A DNA stretch of 64,000 nt, taken from the NCBI RefSeq assembly GCF_900091525.1, contig NZ_FMCU01000014.1, forward strand, positions 91,806 through 155,805, written 5' to 3'. The position numbers and the translations under genes were made by a program. Positions 49,580-58,369 of this stretch are shown here, piece after piece (the first letter of the stretch is position 1; each line of letters begins with the position of its first letter). Under the pieces are notes generated by a model, which was given only the letters and a program-made list of their open reading frames with translations, searched no databases and was not told the origin of the DNA. This DNA comes from Micromonospora matsumotoense (GTDB lineage: Bacteria; Actinomycetota; Actinomycetes; Mycobacteriales; Micromonosporaceae).

Positions 49580-52147
49580 TCAGCCGGCGTGCGCGTCCCG
49601 GGCGCGGGCCTTCAGCGCGCGGACCACCCCGTCGCGTCCCTCGGCCACCAACCGGCGCAGCGACGCCGGGTGACCGTCGCCGGCCAACCACGCGTCGGTG
49701 GCCGCCACCGTCTCCTCCTCGACCAGGTAGGCCGGGTACGCCAACTGCACGAACTCCTGTGCCGGCTCGCTGTCGCGCTGCGCCCACACCTGCGCCACCG
49801 TGGCGAAGTAGCGCTCCCGGTACGGCGCGACCAGCGCGACCTGCGTCGGGTGGGTCAGCCCCTGCAACAACGCCCGGTTACGCCAGTTCGGCAGCGCGTC
49901 GGGGCCGGTCAGCAGGGACCACACCGTCGCCTTGTTCGCCTCGGTCGGCACCAGCGCGTGCGCGTACGCGGCCTCCCGCTCACCGGAGGCCGTCCGGTCG
50001 CCGGCCAGCTCCGCCTCGATCTCGGTCGTGCCGGCCGCCCCGTTGGCCACCAGCGACTGCAGGACCGTCCAGCGCAGCTCGGTGTCGATGGTCAGGCCGG
50101 CGGGCACGTCGGCACCGGCCAGCCACCCGCGCAGCGTCGCCAGGTCCTCGTCGGCGCGGGCCGCCGAGGCGTACGCGCGGGCCCAGGCGAGTTGGAAGCC
50201 GCTGCCCGGCTCGGCCGCCGCCAGCGCGTCCTTGGCGGTCCGGGACAGCCCGGCCCAGCCGGTCGGCGCCCAGGCCGGGTCGGCATAGAAGATCAGCGCG
50301 GTGCTGGCCTGTCGCAGGGTGGCGGTGACCAGGTTGATGTCGGTCTCGGCGGGCAGCCCGGCCAGCACCAGCGCCACGTAGTCGCGGGCGGACAGCTCGG
50401 CGTCGCGGACCATGTCCCAGGCGGCCGTCCAGCACAGCGCCCGGGCCAGCGACGACTCGAAGCCGGCGATGTGCTGCACCACGGTTGCCATCGACCGCTC
50501 GTCGAGCCGCAGCTTGGTGTAGGTCAGGTCGTCGTCGTTGAGCAGCAGCACGTCGGCGGCCGGTCGGCCGTGCAGCACCGACAACTCGGTCGCCTCGCCG
50601 GTGACGTCCACCTCGACCCGTTCCCGGCGGACCAGCCGACCGTCGGTCAGGTCGTAGAGACCCACCCCGATCCGGTGGGTACGCAGCGTCGGGTGACCGG
50701 CCGGTGCCTCCTGCCGGACCAGCACCCGCTCGTACCCGCCGTCGGCGCCGATGGTCACCTCGGGGAGCAGGGTGTTGACCTGGGCGGTCTCCAACCACTG
50801 GGCGGCGAACTTGCGCAACTCCCGGCCGGAGGCCGTCTCCAGCTCCGACAGCAGGTCGTCAAAGGTGGCGTTGCCCCAGGCGTGCTTGCCGAAGTACGCC
50901 CGTAGCCCGGCCAGGAACGGCTCCTCACCGACGTACGCGACGAGCTGCTTGAGCACGCTGGCGCCCTTGGCGTACGTGATGCCGTCGAAGTTGACCTCGA
51001 CGGCCTCCAGGTCGGGCATCTCGCAGTAGACCGGGTGGGTGGAGGAGAGCTGGTCCTGCCGGTAACCCCAGTTCTTGCGGATCGACAGGAAGGTCGTCCA
51101 CGCCTCGGAGAACCGGGTGGCGTGGGTGTTGCACCAGTGGCTGGCCCACTCGGCGAACGACTCGTTGAGCCACAGGTCGTTCCACCAGCGCATGGTGACC
51201 AGGTCGCCGAACCACATGTGGGCCAGCTCGTGCAGGATCGTGTTGGCCCGCTGCTCGTACTCGAAGTCGGTGACCTGCGAGCGGAACAGGTAGTGCGACT
51301 CGGCGTGGGTGACGCAGCCGAAGTTCTCCATCGCGCCGGCGTTGAAGTCGGGCACCCAGAGCTGGTCGTACTTGGGCAGCGGGTAGCGCACCCCGAACTG
51401 CTCGTGGAAGAAGTCGAAGCCCTGCTTGGTGATCAGGAACAGGTCGTCGGCCTCCAGGTGCGGCGCCATCGACGCCCGGCAGAAGACCCCCAGGTCGATG
51501 CCGTCGTGGCTGTCCCGCACCTCGTGGTACGGCCCGGCGCAGAGCGCGGTGACGTAGGTGCTCATCCGCGCCGAGGTGGTGAAGTGGACGGTCTTGAGCC
51601 CCTCGCCGGCCGGCTCCTCCCGCTCGACGGGCATGTTGGACACCACCCGCCAGTGCGCCGGGACGGTGGCGTGCCAGGTGTAGACGCTCTTCAGGTCGGG
51701 CTGGTCGAAGCACGCGAAGACCTTCTGCGCGTCGGCCGTCTCGAACTGGCTGTAGAGATAGGTCTCGCCGTCCACCGGGTCGACCGTGCGGTGCAGGCCC
51801 TGCCCGCTGTTGGAGTAGCCGAAGTCGGCCTCCACCACGAGCACGTTCTCGGCGGCCAGCCCGGTCAACGCCAGGCCCTTCTCGGCCGACCAGCCGGTGA
51901 GGTCCACCGGGTCGCCGTTGAGCGTGGCCGCGCGCACCGACTCGGCCGCGGTCTCGATGAAGGTGCCGGCACCGGGTTCGGCGCAACGGAACCTGACCTC
52001 GGTCACCGACCGGAAGGTGCGGCCCTCGGCCTGCACCGCGGTGGACAGGTCGAGGTTGATGTCGTACCCGGTGACCTCCAGCAGGCGGGCCCGCTCGGTG
52101 GCCTCGACCTGGGTCAGGTTGCGCACTCCTGGCACTTTCGTCTCCAT
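49580..52147 (-). CDS. pepN: Aminopeptidase N (M1 family)
   Basis: An 855-residue zinc aminopeptidase. NAGAMENFGCVTH is the substrate N-terminus-binding GAMEN motif. HELAHMWFGDLVT with the downstream WLNESFAEW gives HExxH-x18-E. An ERAP1-like helical C-terminal domain fills residues 520-855. No signal peptide, so it is cytosolic and recycles peptides. The ATG at 52147 is chosen; a GTG at about 52135 is possible. Confidence 0.95.
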   Translation of the reverse strand: METKVPGVRNLTQVEATERARLLEVTGYDINLDLSTAVQAEGRTFRSVTEVRFRCAEPGAGTFIETAAESVRAATLNGDPVDLTGWSAEKGLALTGLAAENVLVVEADFGYSNSGQGLHRTVDPVDGETYLYSQFETADAQKVFACFDQPDLKSVYTWHATVPAHWRVVSNMPVEREEPAGEGLKTVHFTTSARMSTYVTALCAGPYHEVRDSHDGIDLGVFCRASMAPHLEADDLFLITKQGFDFFHEQFGVRYPLPKYDQLWVPDFNAGAMENFGCVTHAESHYLFRSQVTDFEYEQRANTILHELAHMWFGDLVTMRWWNDLWLNESFAEWASHWCNTHATRFSEAWTTFLSIRKNWGYRQDQLSSTHPVYCEMPDLEAVEVNFDGITYAKGASVLKQLVAYVGEEPFLAGLRAYFGKHAWGNATFDDLLSELETASGRELRKFAAQWLETAQVNTLLPEVTIGADGGYERVLVRQEAPAGHPTLRTHRIGVGLYDLTDGRLVRRERVEVDVTGEATELSVLHGRPAADVLLLNDDDLTYTKLRLDERSMATVVQHIAGFESSLARALCWTAAWDMVRDAELSARDYVALVLAGLPAETDINLVTATLRQASTALIFYADPAWAPTGWAGLSRTAKDALAAAEPGSGFQLAWARAYASAARADEDLATLRGWLAGADVPAGLTIDTELRWTVLQSLVANGAAGTTEIEAELAGDRTASGEREAAYAHALVPTEANKATVWSLLTGPDALPNWRNRALLQGLTHPTQVALVAPYRERYFATVAQVWAQRDSEPAQEFVQLAYPAYLVEEETVAATDAWLAGDGHPASLRRLVAEGRDGVVRALKARARDAHAG

Positions 52148-52347
52148 CCCACTCTCGCCGCCTTCCGGCTGCGCCAGCCCCTGCCGGCCGCTCGTGGCGG
52201 CGACCCGAGCCGAGTCTTCCATGCACCGACCCTGCGGTGGTCGACGTCACGCTCTCATTCCGCTACCGATCGATGCCGTTCGGGGTGAGGATCGAATCAG
52301 CCACGTCGGGTCCGCCGACGTGCCTGACGTCACGAAGGGACTCCACC

Positions 52348-52971
52348 GTGACCGAACGTGTCGCCGTCGACATGTGGTTCGACCCGCTGTGCCCGTGGGC
52401 CTGGATCACCTCCCGTTGGCTCCTGGAGGTCGAACAGGTCCGGGAGGTGGACATCAGCTACCACGTGATGAGCCTGTCCGTGCTCAACGAGGGCCGGGAG
52501 TTGCCCGAGCAGTACCAGGAGATGATGCAGCTGGGCTGGGGGCCGGTGCGGGTCTGCATCGCCGTCGAGCAGGCGCACGGCGGTGCGACGCTGGCGAAGC
52601 TCTACACCGCGATGGGCACCCGGATCCACCTCGGCAAGGAGCCGCTCGGCCGGGAGATGATCACCGCCGCGCTCGCCGACGTCGGGCTGGACCCGGCGTT
52701 CGCCGACGCCGCCGACTCCACGGAATACGACGAGGCGCTGCGGGCCAGCCACGAGGCGGGGATGCGGCCGGTCGGCACCGATGTCGGCACCCCCGTGGTG
52801 CACGCCCCCGGTCCGGACGGCGAGAAGGTCGCCTTCTTCGGCCCGGTCATCACCCCGTCGCCCAAGGGTGAGGCCGCGGGCCGGCTCTGGGACGGCGTCC
52901 TGCTGGTCGCCGGCACCCCCGGCTTCTACGAGCTGAAGCGCTCCCGCGAGCTGGGCCCGATCTTCGACTGA
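52348..52971 (+). CDS. DsbA-fold protein, Rv2466c-like mycothiol-dependent nitroreductase homologue
   Basis: A 207-residue thioredoxin/DsbA-fold protein. The start VAVDMWFDPLCPWAWITSRWLL aligns with Rv2466c of M. tuberculosis, whose active site is CPWC; here the second Cys is Ala (CPWA). Other matches are YHVMSLSVLNEGR, EQAHGGATLAKLYTAMG and VGTPVVHA (cis-Pro). A one-Cys site fits a monothiol mechanism with mycothiol. The GTG at 52348 follows AAGGGA. Confidence 0.88.
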   Translation: MTERVAVDMWFDPLCPWAWITSRWLLEVEQVREVDISYHVMSLSVLNEGRELPEQYQEMMQLGWGPVRVCIAVEQAHGGATLAKLYTAMGTRIHLGKEPLGREMITAALADVGLDPAFADAADSTEYDEALRASHEAGMRPVGTDVGTPVVHAPGPDGEKVAFFGPVITPSPKGEAAGRLWDGVLLVAGTPGFYELKRSRELGPIFD

Positions 52972-52977
52972 TCCCGA

Positions 52978-53014
52978 CCCCGGCGGGGCCCGGCCCGGTC
53001 GGGCCCCGCCGGGG
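52978..53014 (+). terminator. Strong hairpin
   Basis: A 14-bp perfect G+C stem (52978-52991 with 53001-53014) and a 9-nt loop start just after the stop of the DsbA-fold gene. Confidence 0.7.
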
Positions 53015-53072
53015 GACGGTTCATCTGGTGGACCCGGCGCGGGGTCGGCGTCGCCCGGGCCGTCGTCGCCGG

Positions 53073-53078
53073 TAGCGT
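53073..53078 (+). promoter_or_regulatory. Leaderless-type -10 of the DUF1015 gene
   Basis: TAGCGT is followed by 8 nt and the ATG at 53087, with no ribosome binding site. Confidence 0.45.
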
Positions 53079-53086
53079 CAACCCCC

Positions 53087-54289
53087 ATGACGGTCGTGCA
53101 TCCGATCGCCCGGGCCTGGATCACCACTGGCGGCACCGGCGCGCAGAACTACGACGAGTTCGCCGACGACGCGGAGATCACCGCGATCATCGAGGCGAAC
53201 CCGCACAGTGCCCTCGGCATCGAGATGCCCCACCGGGCGCCGGAGAGCCTGGGGAAGTCCTTCCTCGACTCGCTCGGCGACGCGGTGGCCCGGCTCACCG
53301 AGGCGAAGGCCGACGGCAGCTACACCCCCGCCGAGCAGGTGGTGGTCCTCTACCGGATCAGCGCCCCGGGGGAGGAGTCGGCGTACGGGTTGTTCGCCAT
53401 GGTCGACACCGACCAGATCTCCACCAGCGCCGACGAGCCCGGCCTGGTGATCCGCAACGAGGACGTCTTCATCGCCAAGGTGCGGGAGCGGGTCGCCCTG
53501 GCCGAGGCGCTGGGTCACCTGCTCTCCCCCGTACTGCTGCTGCAGACCGGGCGCGGCGACGAGCTGCACGCCGCGCTCGCGTCGGCCACCGACCAGGCCG
53601 GTGTGCCGGCCGCCACCGACACCGACCAGGCCGGTCGGACGCACGCCATCTGGCTGGTCGGCCCCGGCCCGGAGCAGGACGCGTTGACCGCCCTGGCCGG
53701 CGGCGGCGAGCTGGTGGTCGCCGACGGCAACCACCGCAGCCTGGCCGCGCAGACCGGCGGCTTCCCGCGCTTCCTCTCGGTGATCACCACCCCGGCCTCA
53801 GTCGCCATCCAGCCCTACAACCGGCTGGTCAGCGAGCTGACCAGCACCCCCGACGAGCTGCTCGACCGGCTCCGCGCGGCCGGCGCGCAGATCGACCCGA
53901 TCGACGGCCCGGTCGAGGTCCCGGCGGCCGGCGGCACCGTGCATCTCCGGCTCGCCGGCCAGGGGTACGCGGTGACCCTGCCGCCCGACGCGGGTGCGGC
54001 CCGGCTGGAGAACCTCGACCACGCCCTGGTCGAACGGCTGCTGCTGCGCGACGCGCTCGGCCTCGACCCGGGCGACAAGCGGATCACCTACGTCGGCGGT
54101 GACTACCCGGCGAGCTGGCTCACCGGCGAGGTCGACGCCGGCCGGGCGGAGCTTGCCGTGCTGGTCGCCCCGGTGACCGTGGACGACTTCGTCGCGGTGA
54201 ACCTGGCCCGGGAGAAGATGCCCCGCAAGAGCACCTGGTTCACCCCGAAGGCGCGTGGCGGTCTGGTCGTCGCCGAGCTGCCCCGCTGA
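53087..54289 (+). CDS. DUF1015-family protein
   Basis: A 400-residue cytosolic protein. The family marks VVADGNHRSLAA (usually DGHHR) and VLYRISAPGEESAYGLFAMV are present, as is the C-terminal WFTPKARGGLVV with KSTWF. Members are conserved but of unknown biochemical role; the DGNHR segment recalls SpoOJ-like/ParB kinase relatives. It is transcribed from its own leaderless-type promoter and followed by rpiB. Confidence 0.88.
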   Translation: MTVVHPIARAWITTGGTGAQNYDEFADDAEITAIIEANPHSALGIEMPHRAPESLGKSFLDSLGDAVARLTEAKADGSYTPAEQVVVLYRISAPGEESAYGLFAMVDTDQISTSADEPGLVIRNEDVFIAKVRERVALAEALGHLLSPVLLLQTGRGDELHAALASATDQAGVPAATDTDQAGRTHAIWLVGPGPEQDALTALAGGGELVVADGNHRSLAAQTGGFPRFLSVITTPASVAIQPYNRLVSELTSTPDELLDRLRAAGAQIDPIDGPVEVPAAGGTVHLRLAGQGYAVTLPPDAGAARLENLDHALVERLLLRDALGLDPGDKRITYVGGDYPASWLTGEVDAGRAELAVLVAPVTVDDFVAVNLAREKMPRKSTWFTPKARGGLVVAELPR

Positions 54290-54393
54290 TCCCGACCCCA
54301 CCGGTGGTCGCCGTCCCGGCGTACCGCCCCTTCCGGTTGTGACGAATCCGCCCCGGCACGCCGCCCCCACGGCGGGCCGGGGCGCGGCCCTGA

Positions 54394-54399
54394 CAGACT
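54394..54399 (+). promoter_or_regulatory. Leaderless-type -10 of rpiB
   Basis: CAGACT is followed by 7 nt and the ATG at 54407. Confidence 0.45.
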
Positions 54400-54406
54400 G
54401 CCCGGT

Positions 54407-54892
54407 ATGCGCGTCTACCTGGGATCCGATCACGCCGGCGTCGAGTTGAAGGTGCACCTGGCCAATCACCTGGCCAAGCAGGGATACGAGCTGGTCGACG
54501 TCGGCCCGCCCGCCTTCGACCCCGACGACGACTACCCGACCTTCTGCCTGCACACCGGTGACCGGGTGGTGGCCGACCCGGGCAGCCTGGGCGTGGTCAT
54601 CGGCGGCTCCGGCAACGGCGAGCAGATCGCCGCCAACAAGGTCGTCGGCGTCCGGGCGGCGCTGGCCTGGAGCGTCGAGACCGCCCAGCTCGGCCGGCAG
54701 CACAACGACGCCAACGTGGTGGCCGTCGGCGCCCGCCAGCACACCCTGGACGAGGCCGCGGCCATCGTCGAGGCGTTCCTCACCACCCCGTTCTCCGGCA
54801 ACGAGCGGCACGCCCGGCGGATCGCCCAGGTGGCCGAGTACGAGCGCACCCGCGAACTGCCCGACCTGCCCGCACCCGCCGAGCTGCCCTGA
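54407..54892 (+). CDS. rpiB: Ribose-5-phosphate isomerase B
   Basis: A 161-residue isomerase (ribose-5-P to ribulose-5-P, pentose phosphate pathway). It shows YLGSDHAGVELK, YPTFCLHTGDRVV, GGSGNGEQIAANKV and RQHNDANVVAVGAR. As in mycobacterial RpiB, the Cys of the CGTGxG loop of other bacteria is replaced (GGSGNGE), so a Glu serves as base. The start is set by CAGACT-N7-ATG. Confidence 0.95.
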   Translation: MRVYLGSDHAGVELKVHLANHLAKQGYELVDVGPPAFDPDDDYPTFCLHTGDRVVADPGSLGVVIGGSGNGEQIAANKVVGVRAALAWSVETAQLGRQHNDANVVAVGARQHTLDEAAAIVEAFLTTPFSGNERHARRIAQVAEYERTRELPDLPAPAELP

Positions 54893-54915
54893 CCCCCGAC
54901 TCGTCCTGACCTCTC

Positions 54916-54944
54916 GACCGGGTCGGCCGCCGGCCGGCCCGGTC
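54916..54944. terminator. Hairpin between rpiB and the convergent small gene
   Basis: 54916-54929 pairs with 54931-54944 over 14 positions with one G.T, and overlaps the end of the leftward gene. Confidence 0.4.
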
Positions 54945-55275
54945 ACCGCCCGGGGCGGGGCAGGTCCTCCCGGGGCACCCAGTTCCGTCGGATGATCACC
55001 AGCCGTTCCTCGGCCTCGGCCAGGTCCTGCCCGGTGGGGCGGGCGGCGTCCCGGGCCCGTAACGCGGCACCCACCCCGACCTGGGACGAACCGGAGCCGA
55101 CCAGCCCGCGCAGGCCCCGCTCGCTGTCCTCGATCCCCGGTCCACCGCGTCGGGTCCGTGGGGCCGGCGTCCCGTCGTGCACCTCGGCCGTCGCCGCCGT
55201 CGGAGGCTCGCCGCCGCCGTCTGTCGCCTCCGGCTGGTGCCGTAACCGGCGTCGCCGCCGTTCCGCATCCGCCAT
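54943..55275 (-). CDS. Basic hypothetical protein
   Basis: A 110-residue, Arg-rich, probably disordered protein with a more ordered end (QDLAEAEERLVIIRRNWVPRE). The ATG at 55275 is 6 nt after TACGGT in the leaderless layout, which supports expression. No family recognised. Confidence 0.65.
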   Translation of the reverse strand: MADAERRRRRLRHQPEATDGGGEPPTAATAEVHDGTPAPRTRRGGPGIEDSERGLRGLVGSGSSQVGVGAALRARDAARPTGQDLAEAEERLVIIRRNWVPREDLPRPGR

Positions 55276-55281
55276 CTACCG

Positions 55282-55287
55282 ACCGTA
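55282..55287 (-). promoter_or_regulatory. Leaderless-type -10 of the basic protein gene
   Basis: Leftward TACGGT is followed by 6 nt and the ATG at 55275. Confidence 0.45.
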
Positions 55288-55396
55288 CCGCCCGGCAGCC
55301 CTGCGGGCCGGGCCGGGCGAGGCAGTTTGTCCGCTCGCTACCCTCGGAGGTGGTGGACCGGTCGACGGCCGGCACCGGTCATGGGGAGGAAACGAG

Positions 55397-55936
55397 ATGG
55401 CAGACCAGACACAGCCGTGGGCCGAGCGGACCGTCGAGGTGCCGCCCCAGCCCGGTGTCGGGGTGCCGCCGCAGCGGGAGCCGTTCCGCCGGGGCGTCGC
55501 CTCGGTGGGGCAGTCCCGGGCTCCGCGCACCGAGCCGTTCCCGGTGGTCGACCACGACACGTCCGACTGGTCCGAGCCGGCGGCACCGCGTCGGCCGATG
55601 AGCTGGCACGTGGAGCAGTTGCGTAGGGGCGGCGAGTGGAGCGCGGCCGGTGCGCTCTTCGCCTTCGTCTGCTGGGGGATCTGGGCCATCTCCGGCCGGG
55701 GCGACCTGGGCGCCCCGCTGCTCACCTTCCTGCTCAGCCTGCTGGTGGCGGCCGGCCTCTTCGCGCTCTCCCGGCTGCTCGGCCGGGTGATCCTGGAGCG
55801 CCAACTGGGCCGGGTGCGACGCAGCGCCCGCGGCGCCCACCTGGTGACCGGGGTGTTCCTGGCCGGGGTCGGTATCGCCTACCTCCAGCAGACCCAGTGG
55901 GTGATGGACGCCTGGAACTTCCTCACCGGCAACTGA
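55397..55936 (+). CDS. Membrane protein
   Basis: A 179-residue protein: a hydrophilic 80-residue N-terminus, then three hydrophobic helices (AGALFAFVCWGIWAI; LLTFLLSLLVAAGLFALS; VTGVFLAGVGIAYLQQ). The ATG follows GGGGAGG. No family recognised. Confidence 0.78.
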   Translation: MADQTQPWAERTVEVPPQPGVGVPPQREPFRRGVASVGQSRAPRTEPFPVVDHDTSDWSEPAAPRRPMSWHVEQLRRGGEWSAAGALFAFVCWGIWAISGRGDLGAPLLTFLLSLLVAAGLFALSRLLGRVILERQLGRVRRSARGAHLVTGVFLAGVGIAYLQQTQWVMDAWNFLTGN

Positions 55937-56004
55937 GCCCTTCAGACGCGCCGGGCGGGGCTGCGGGCACCCCGGGCGGGGCGCAGGGCGCCCGGGTGCG
56001 GCAC

Positions 56005-56040
56005 CGCGGGCGGGCCGGGTGGTGACCCGGTCCGCCCGCG
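56005..56040 (+). terminator. Hairpin after the membrane protein gene
   Basis: 56005-56019 pairs with 56026-56040 with one mismatch. A 9-bp perfect stem (GTCGCGGGC/GCCCGCGAC) follows near 56045-56064. Confidence 0.55.
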
Positions 56041-56183
56041 TCCGGTCGCGGGCTCGCCCGCGACACCGGTCGACACTCCTCCAGGCCGGGCGCTGTCTTA
56101 CCCCGCCGCGCCGCCTTCATCCCCGTCCGGTCGGGTGACCCCCCCCGTGCGGTGGCACACGATCGTATGACTCCATCGATATG

Positions 56184-56213
56184 TTGAACTGCATCAATCT
56201 TTCGCTCTAGGCT
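56184..56213 (+). promoter_or_regulatory. Promoter of the secreted trypsin
   Basis: TTGAAC (56184-56189) and TAGGCT (56208-56213) are 18 nt apart, in an A+T-rich patch unusual for the region. The spacer contains TGCATCAATCTT, shared with the metalloprotease promoter near 3954. CATCGAT lies just upstream (56174-56180). Confidence 0.55.
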
Positions 56214-56267
56214 CCCGCCATCGAACCGGCGCCCCCACAAGGCGCGCCGCCGAGGGTTGGAGGCCCT

Positions 56268-57065
56268 GTGAACCGTTGGCGCAGTCTCACCGGCCGGATG
56301 GCCGCCACGCTGGTGGCGATCACGGCCGGGTCGCTTGTCCTGACCGCCCCGGCCACCGCCGCGCCCATCCCCGACACCGCCCCGTCCGTCGTCGGCGGCA
56401 CCCGGGCGGCGCAGGGCGAGTTCCCGTTCATGGTCCGGCTCTCCATGGGCTGCGGCGGGGCGCTCTACAGCCCCCGGTTGGTGCTCACCGCCGCCCACTG
56501 CGTGAACCGCACCGGCACGAACACCAGCATCACCGCGACCCTCGGCGCGGTCGACCTCCAGGCGAGCAGCCGGATCCAGGTCAAGTCGAACTACGTCTAC
56601 CGGGCCCCCGGCTACAACGGCAGCGGCAAGGACTGGGCGCTCATCCGGCTCGCCACCCCGGTCACCTCGCAGGCGACCCTGCCCATCGCCACCAGCACCA
56701 CGTACGACAGCGGCACCTTCAACATCGCCGGCTGGGGTGCGGCCCGTGAGGGCGGTGCGCAGCAGCGTTACCTGCTCAAGGCCACGGTGCCCTTCGTCAC
56801 TGACGCCAGCTGCTCCGCCTCCTACCCCGGTGATCTGGTCGCCGCCGAGGAGATCTGCGCCGGCTACGCCAGCGGTGGCACCGACACCTGCCAGGGCGAC
56901 TCCGGCGGCCCGATGTTCCGCCGCGACGCCTCGAACGCCTGGATCCAGGTGGGCATCGTCAGCTGGGGCGACGGCTGCGCCCGGCCCAACGCCCCCGGCG
57001 TCTACACCCAGGTGAGCACGTTCGCCTCGTCGATCGCCTCCGCCGCCGCCAGCCTCGGCGGCTGA
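56268..57065 (+). CDS. Secreted trypsin-like serine protease
   Basis: A 265-residue chymotrypsin-fold protease. Signal peptide ends near PATAA-P; a short propeptide leads to VVGGTRAAQ, where activation cleavage frees the new N-terminus. The triad is in LTAAHC (His), KDWALIRL (Asp) and GDSGGP (Ser). Asp six residues before the Ser (TDTCQGDSGG) indicates trypsin specificity for Lys/Arg. Cys pairs are conserved. The GTG at 56268 follows GGAGG. Confidence 0.95.
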   Translation: MNRWRSLTGRMAATLVAITAGSLVLTAPATAAPIPDTAPSVVGGTRAAQGEFPFMVRLSMGCGGALYSPRLVLTAAHCVNRTGTNTSITATLGAVDLQASSRIQVKSNYVYRAPGYNGSGKDWALIRLATPVTSQATLPIATSTTYDSGTFNIAGWGAAREGGAQQRYLLKATVPFVTDASCSASYPGDLVAAEEICAGYASGGTDTCQGDSGGPMFRRDASNAWIQVGIVSWGDGCARPNAPGVYTQVSTFASSIASAAASLGG

Positions 57066-57133
57066 CCCGACCCGGTCCGCACCCGGGAGCAACCGCGCCC
57101 GGTCCGCAACCGCCCTGCCCGGTCCGCCCCGGG

Positions 57134-57180
57134 ACCATCGCGCCACCGACAGCCCCCGTGGTCGTCGGTGGCGCGATGGT
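57134..57180. terminator. 17-bp perfect hairpin at a convergent junction
   Basis: 57134-57150 pairs exactly with 57164-57180 around a 13-nt loop, between the trypsin gene and the leftward propeller/Hsp70 gene. Confidence 0.7.
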
Positions 57181-57198
57181 GTCCGACGGGCCGGGCTG

Positions 57199-57246
57199 CC
57201 CGGTGGCCCGGTGGCCCGGTGGCCCGGTGGCCCGGTGGCCCGGTGG
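57199..57246. repeat. 8-bp tandem repeat
   Basis: Six perfect copies of CCCGGTGG, with degenerate copies after. A unit length not divisible by three fits its non-coding position. Confidence 0.9.
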
Positions 57247-57319
57247 GCCGGCGGCCCTGTGTGGCCCGGTGGCGCGGTGGCGGCCGACGGCGGCGTGAAC
57301 CCCGCCGGGGCGGTGGCCC

Positions 57320-58354
57320 TCAGCCGTCCCCGGCGAACCGGTACAGCACGAAGTCCCGCTCCGCCCCGCAGACGATCACCGAGGTGTTCCACGCACACGA
57401 CTCGCTGCGGACGCCCTGGAGCTCCCCCATCTCGGTCAGGTCGCCGGCCTTCGACACCCCGGCGACGCTGCGGTCGTCCTCGACGCTGCTCGGCGTCTCG
57501 GCGAAGACCAGCAGGTTGCCGGCGTCGACCCGGACCGCCGTCCCCTTCCGGTCGGTCAGCACCGCCTTACCGGCCGGGTCGAACAGGCTCACCGTGCTCT
57601 TCGGCGACTCCCGCCGGACGAGCAGGTGCTCACCCACCGGCACCAGGTCCGCCCCGCCCGGCGTCGCCCAGCGCCGGCTGCCCTTGCCCTCGGTGGCCGC
57701 GACCACCTCGGTCCGGTCGGCGTCGCCCTCCGGCACCTCCAGCAGGCAGGCCCGGTGCTCACCGCAGGCCACCAACCCGGTGACCCGCCGCTGCTGGCCC
57801 GCGCTGTAGAGCACCGTCGGCTCGGCGAAGCTGCCCAGGTCGTACCCGAGCAGCTTGTATCCCTGGTCCTCCGCCACGACGTAGAACCGGTCGGCGTACG
57901 CGACCATCCGGTCGCTGACGTCGGCCACCCCGTCGCGGTGGCGCAACACCTTCCCGCTGTCCATGTCGAGCACCCGGACCGACCGGTCGGCACCCACCTG
58001 CACCAGCCGGTCGGCGTCGCCGAGCCAGGGGGCGCGGGGGGCACCGTCGAACCCGGCGGGGCCGACCACGGCCTGCTCGGTGCCGACCGGCAGCACCGTG
58101 GTCCGGGTGTCGCCGTACTCGCTGCGGGGGTTGGCCTGCGCCCACTCCTGCCGGCCGTCGCGCAGCCGCAGCCCGACCAGGCGGCTGCCGGCGCGGTCCA
58201 CCCACACCAGGGTCTCCCGGGTGACGTGCACCGCGTCGTCCCCGTGCACCGGCAGCCGCCACCGTTCCCGGCCGCTGCCGGCGTCGAGCACCACCACGTC
58301 CCGCGGGGTGCTGTCGCCGACCGCGTCCGCGACGGCCAGCACCGCCCCCGGCAC
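57320..58354 (-). pseudogene. C-terminal PQQ-like propeller part of the Hsp70-type gene, cut off by a stop codon
   Basis: A 344-residue PQQ/WD-like beta-propeller frame (VVVLDAGSGRERWRLPV, SVRVLDMDSGKVLRHRDG) lying in exactly the same reading frame as the Hsp70-type gene upstream. The two are divided only by the TGA at 58372-58370, and the bases between 58354 and that TGA are also open. A GTG at 58354 could start it, but no ribosome binding site is present. The simplest reading is one extracellular domain separated from its membrane anchor by a nonsense mutation; independent translation is the alternative. Confidence 0.65.
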
Positions 58355-58369
58355 CGCCCGGACACCGGT

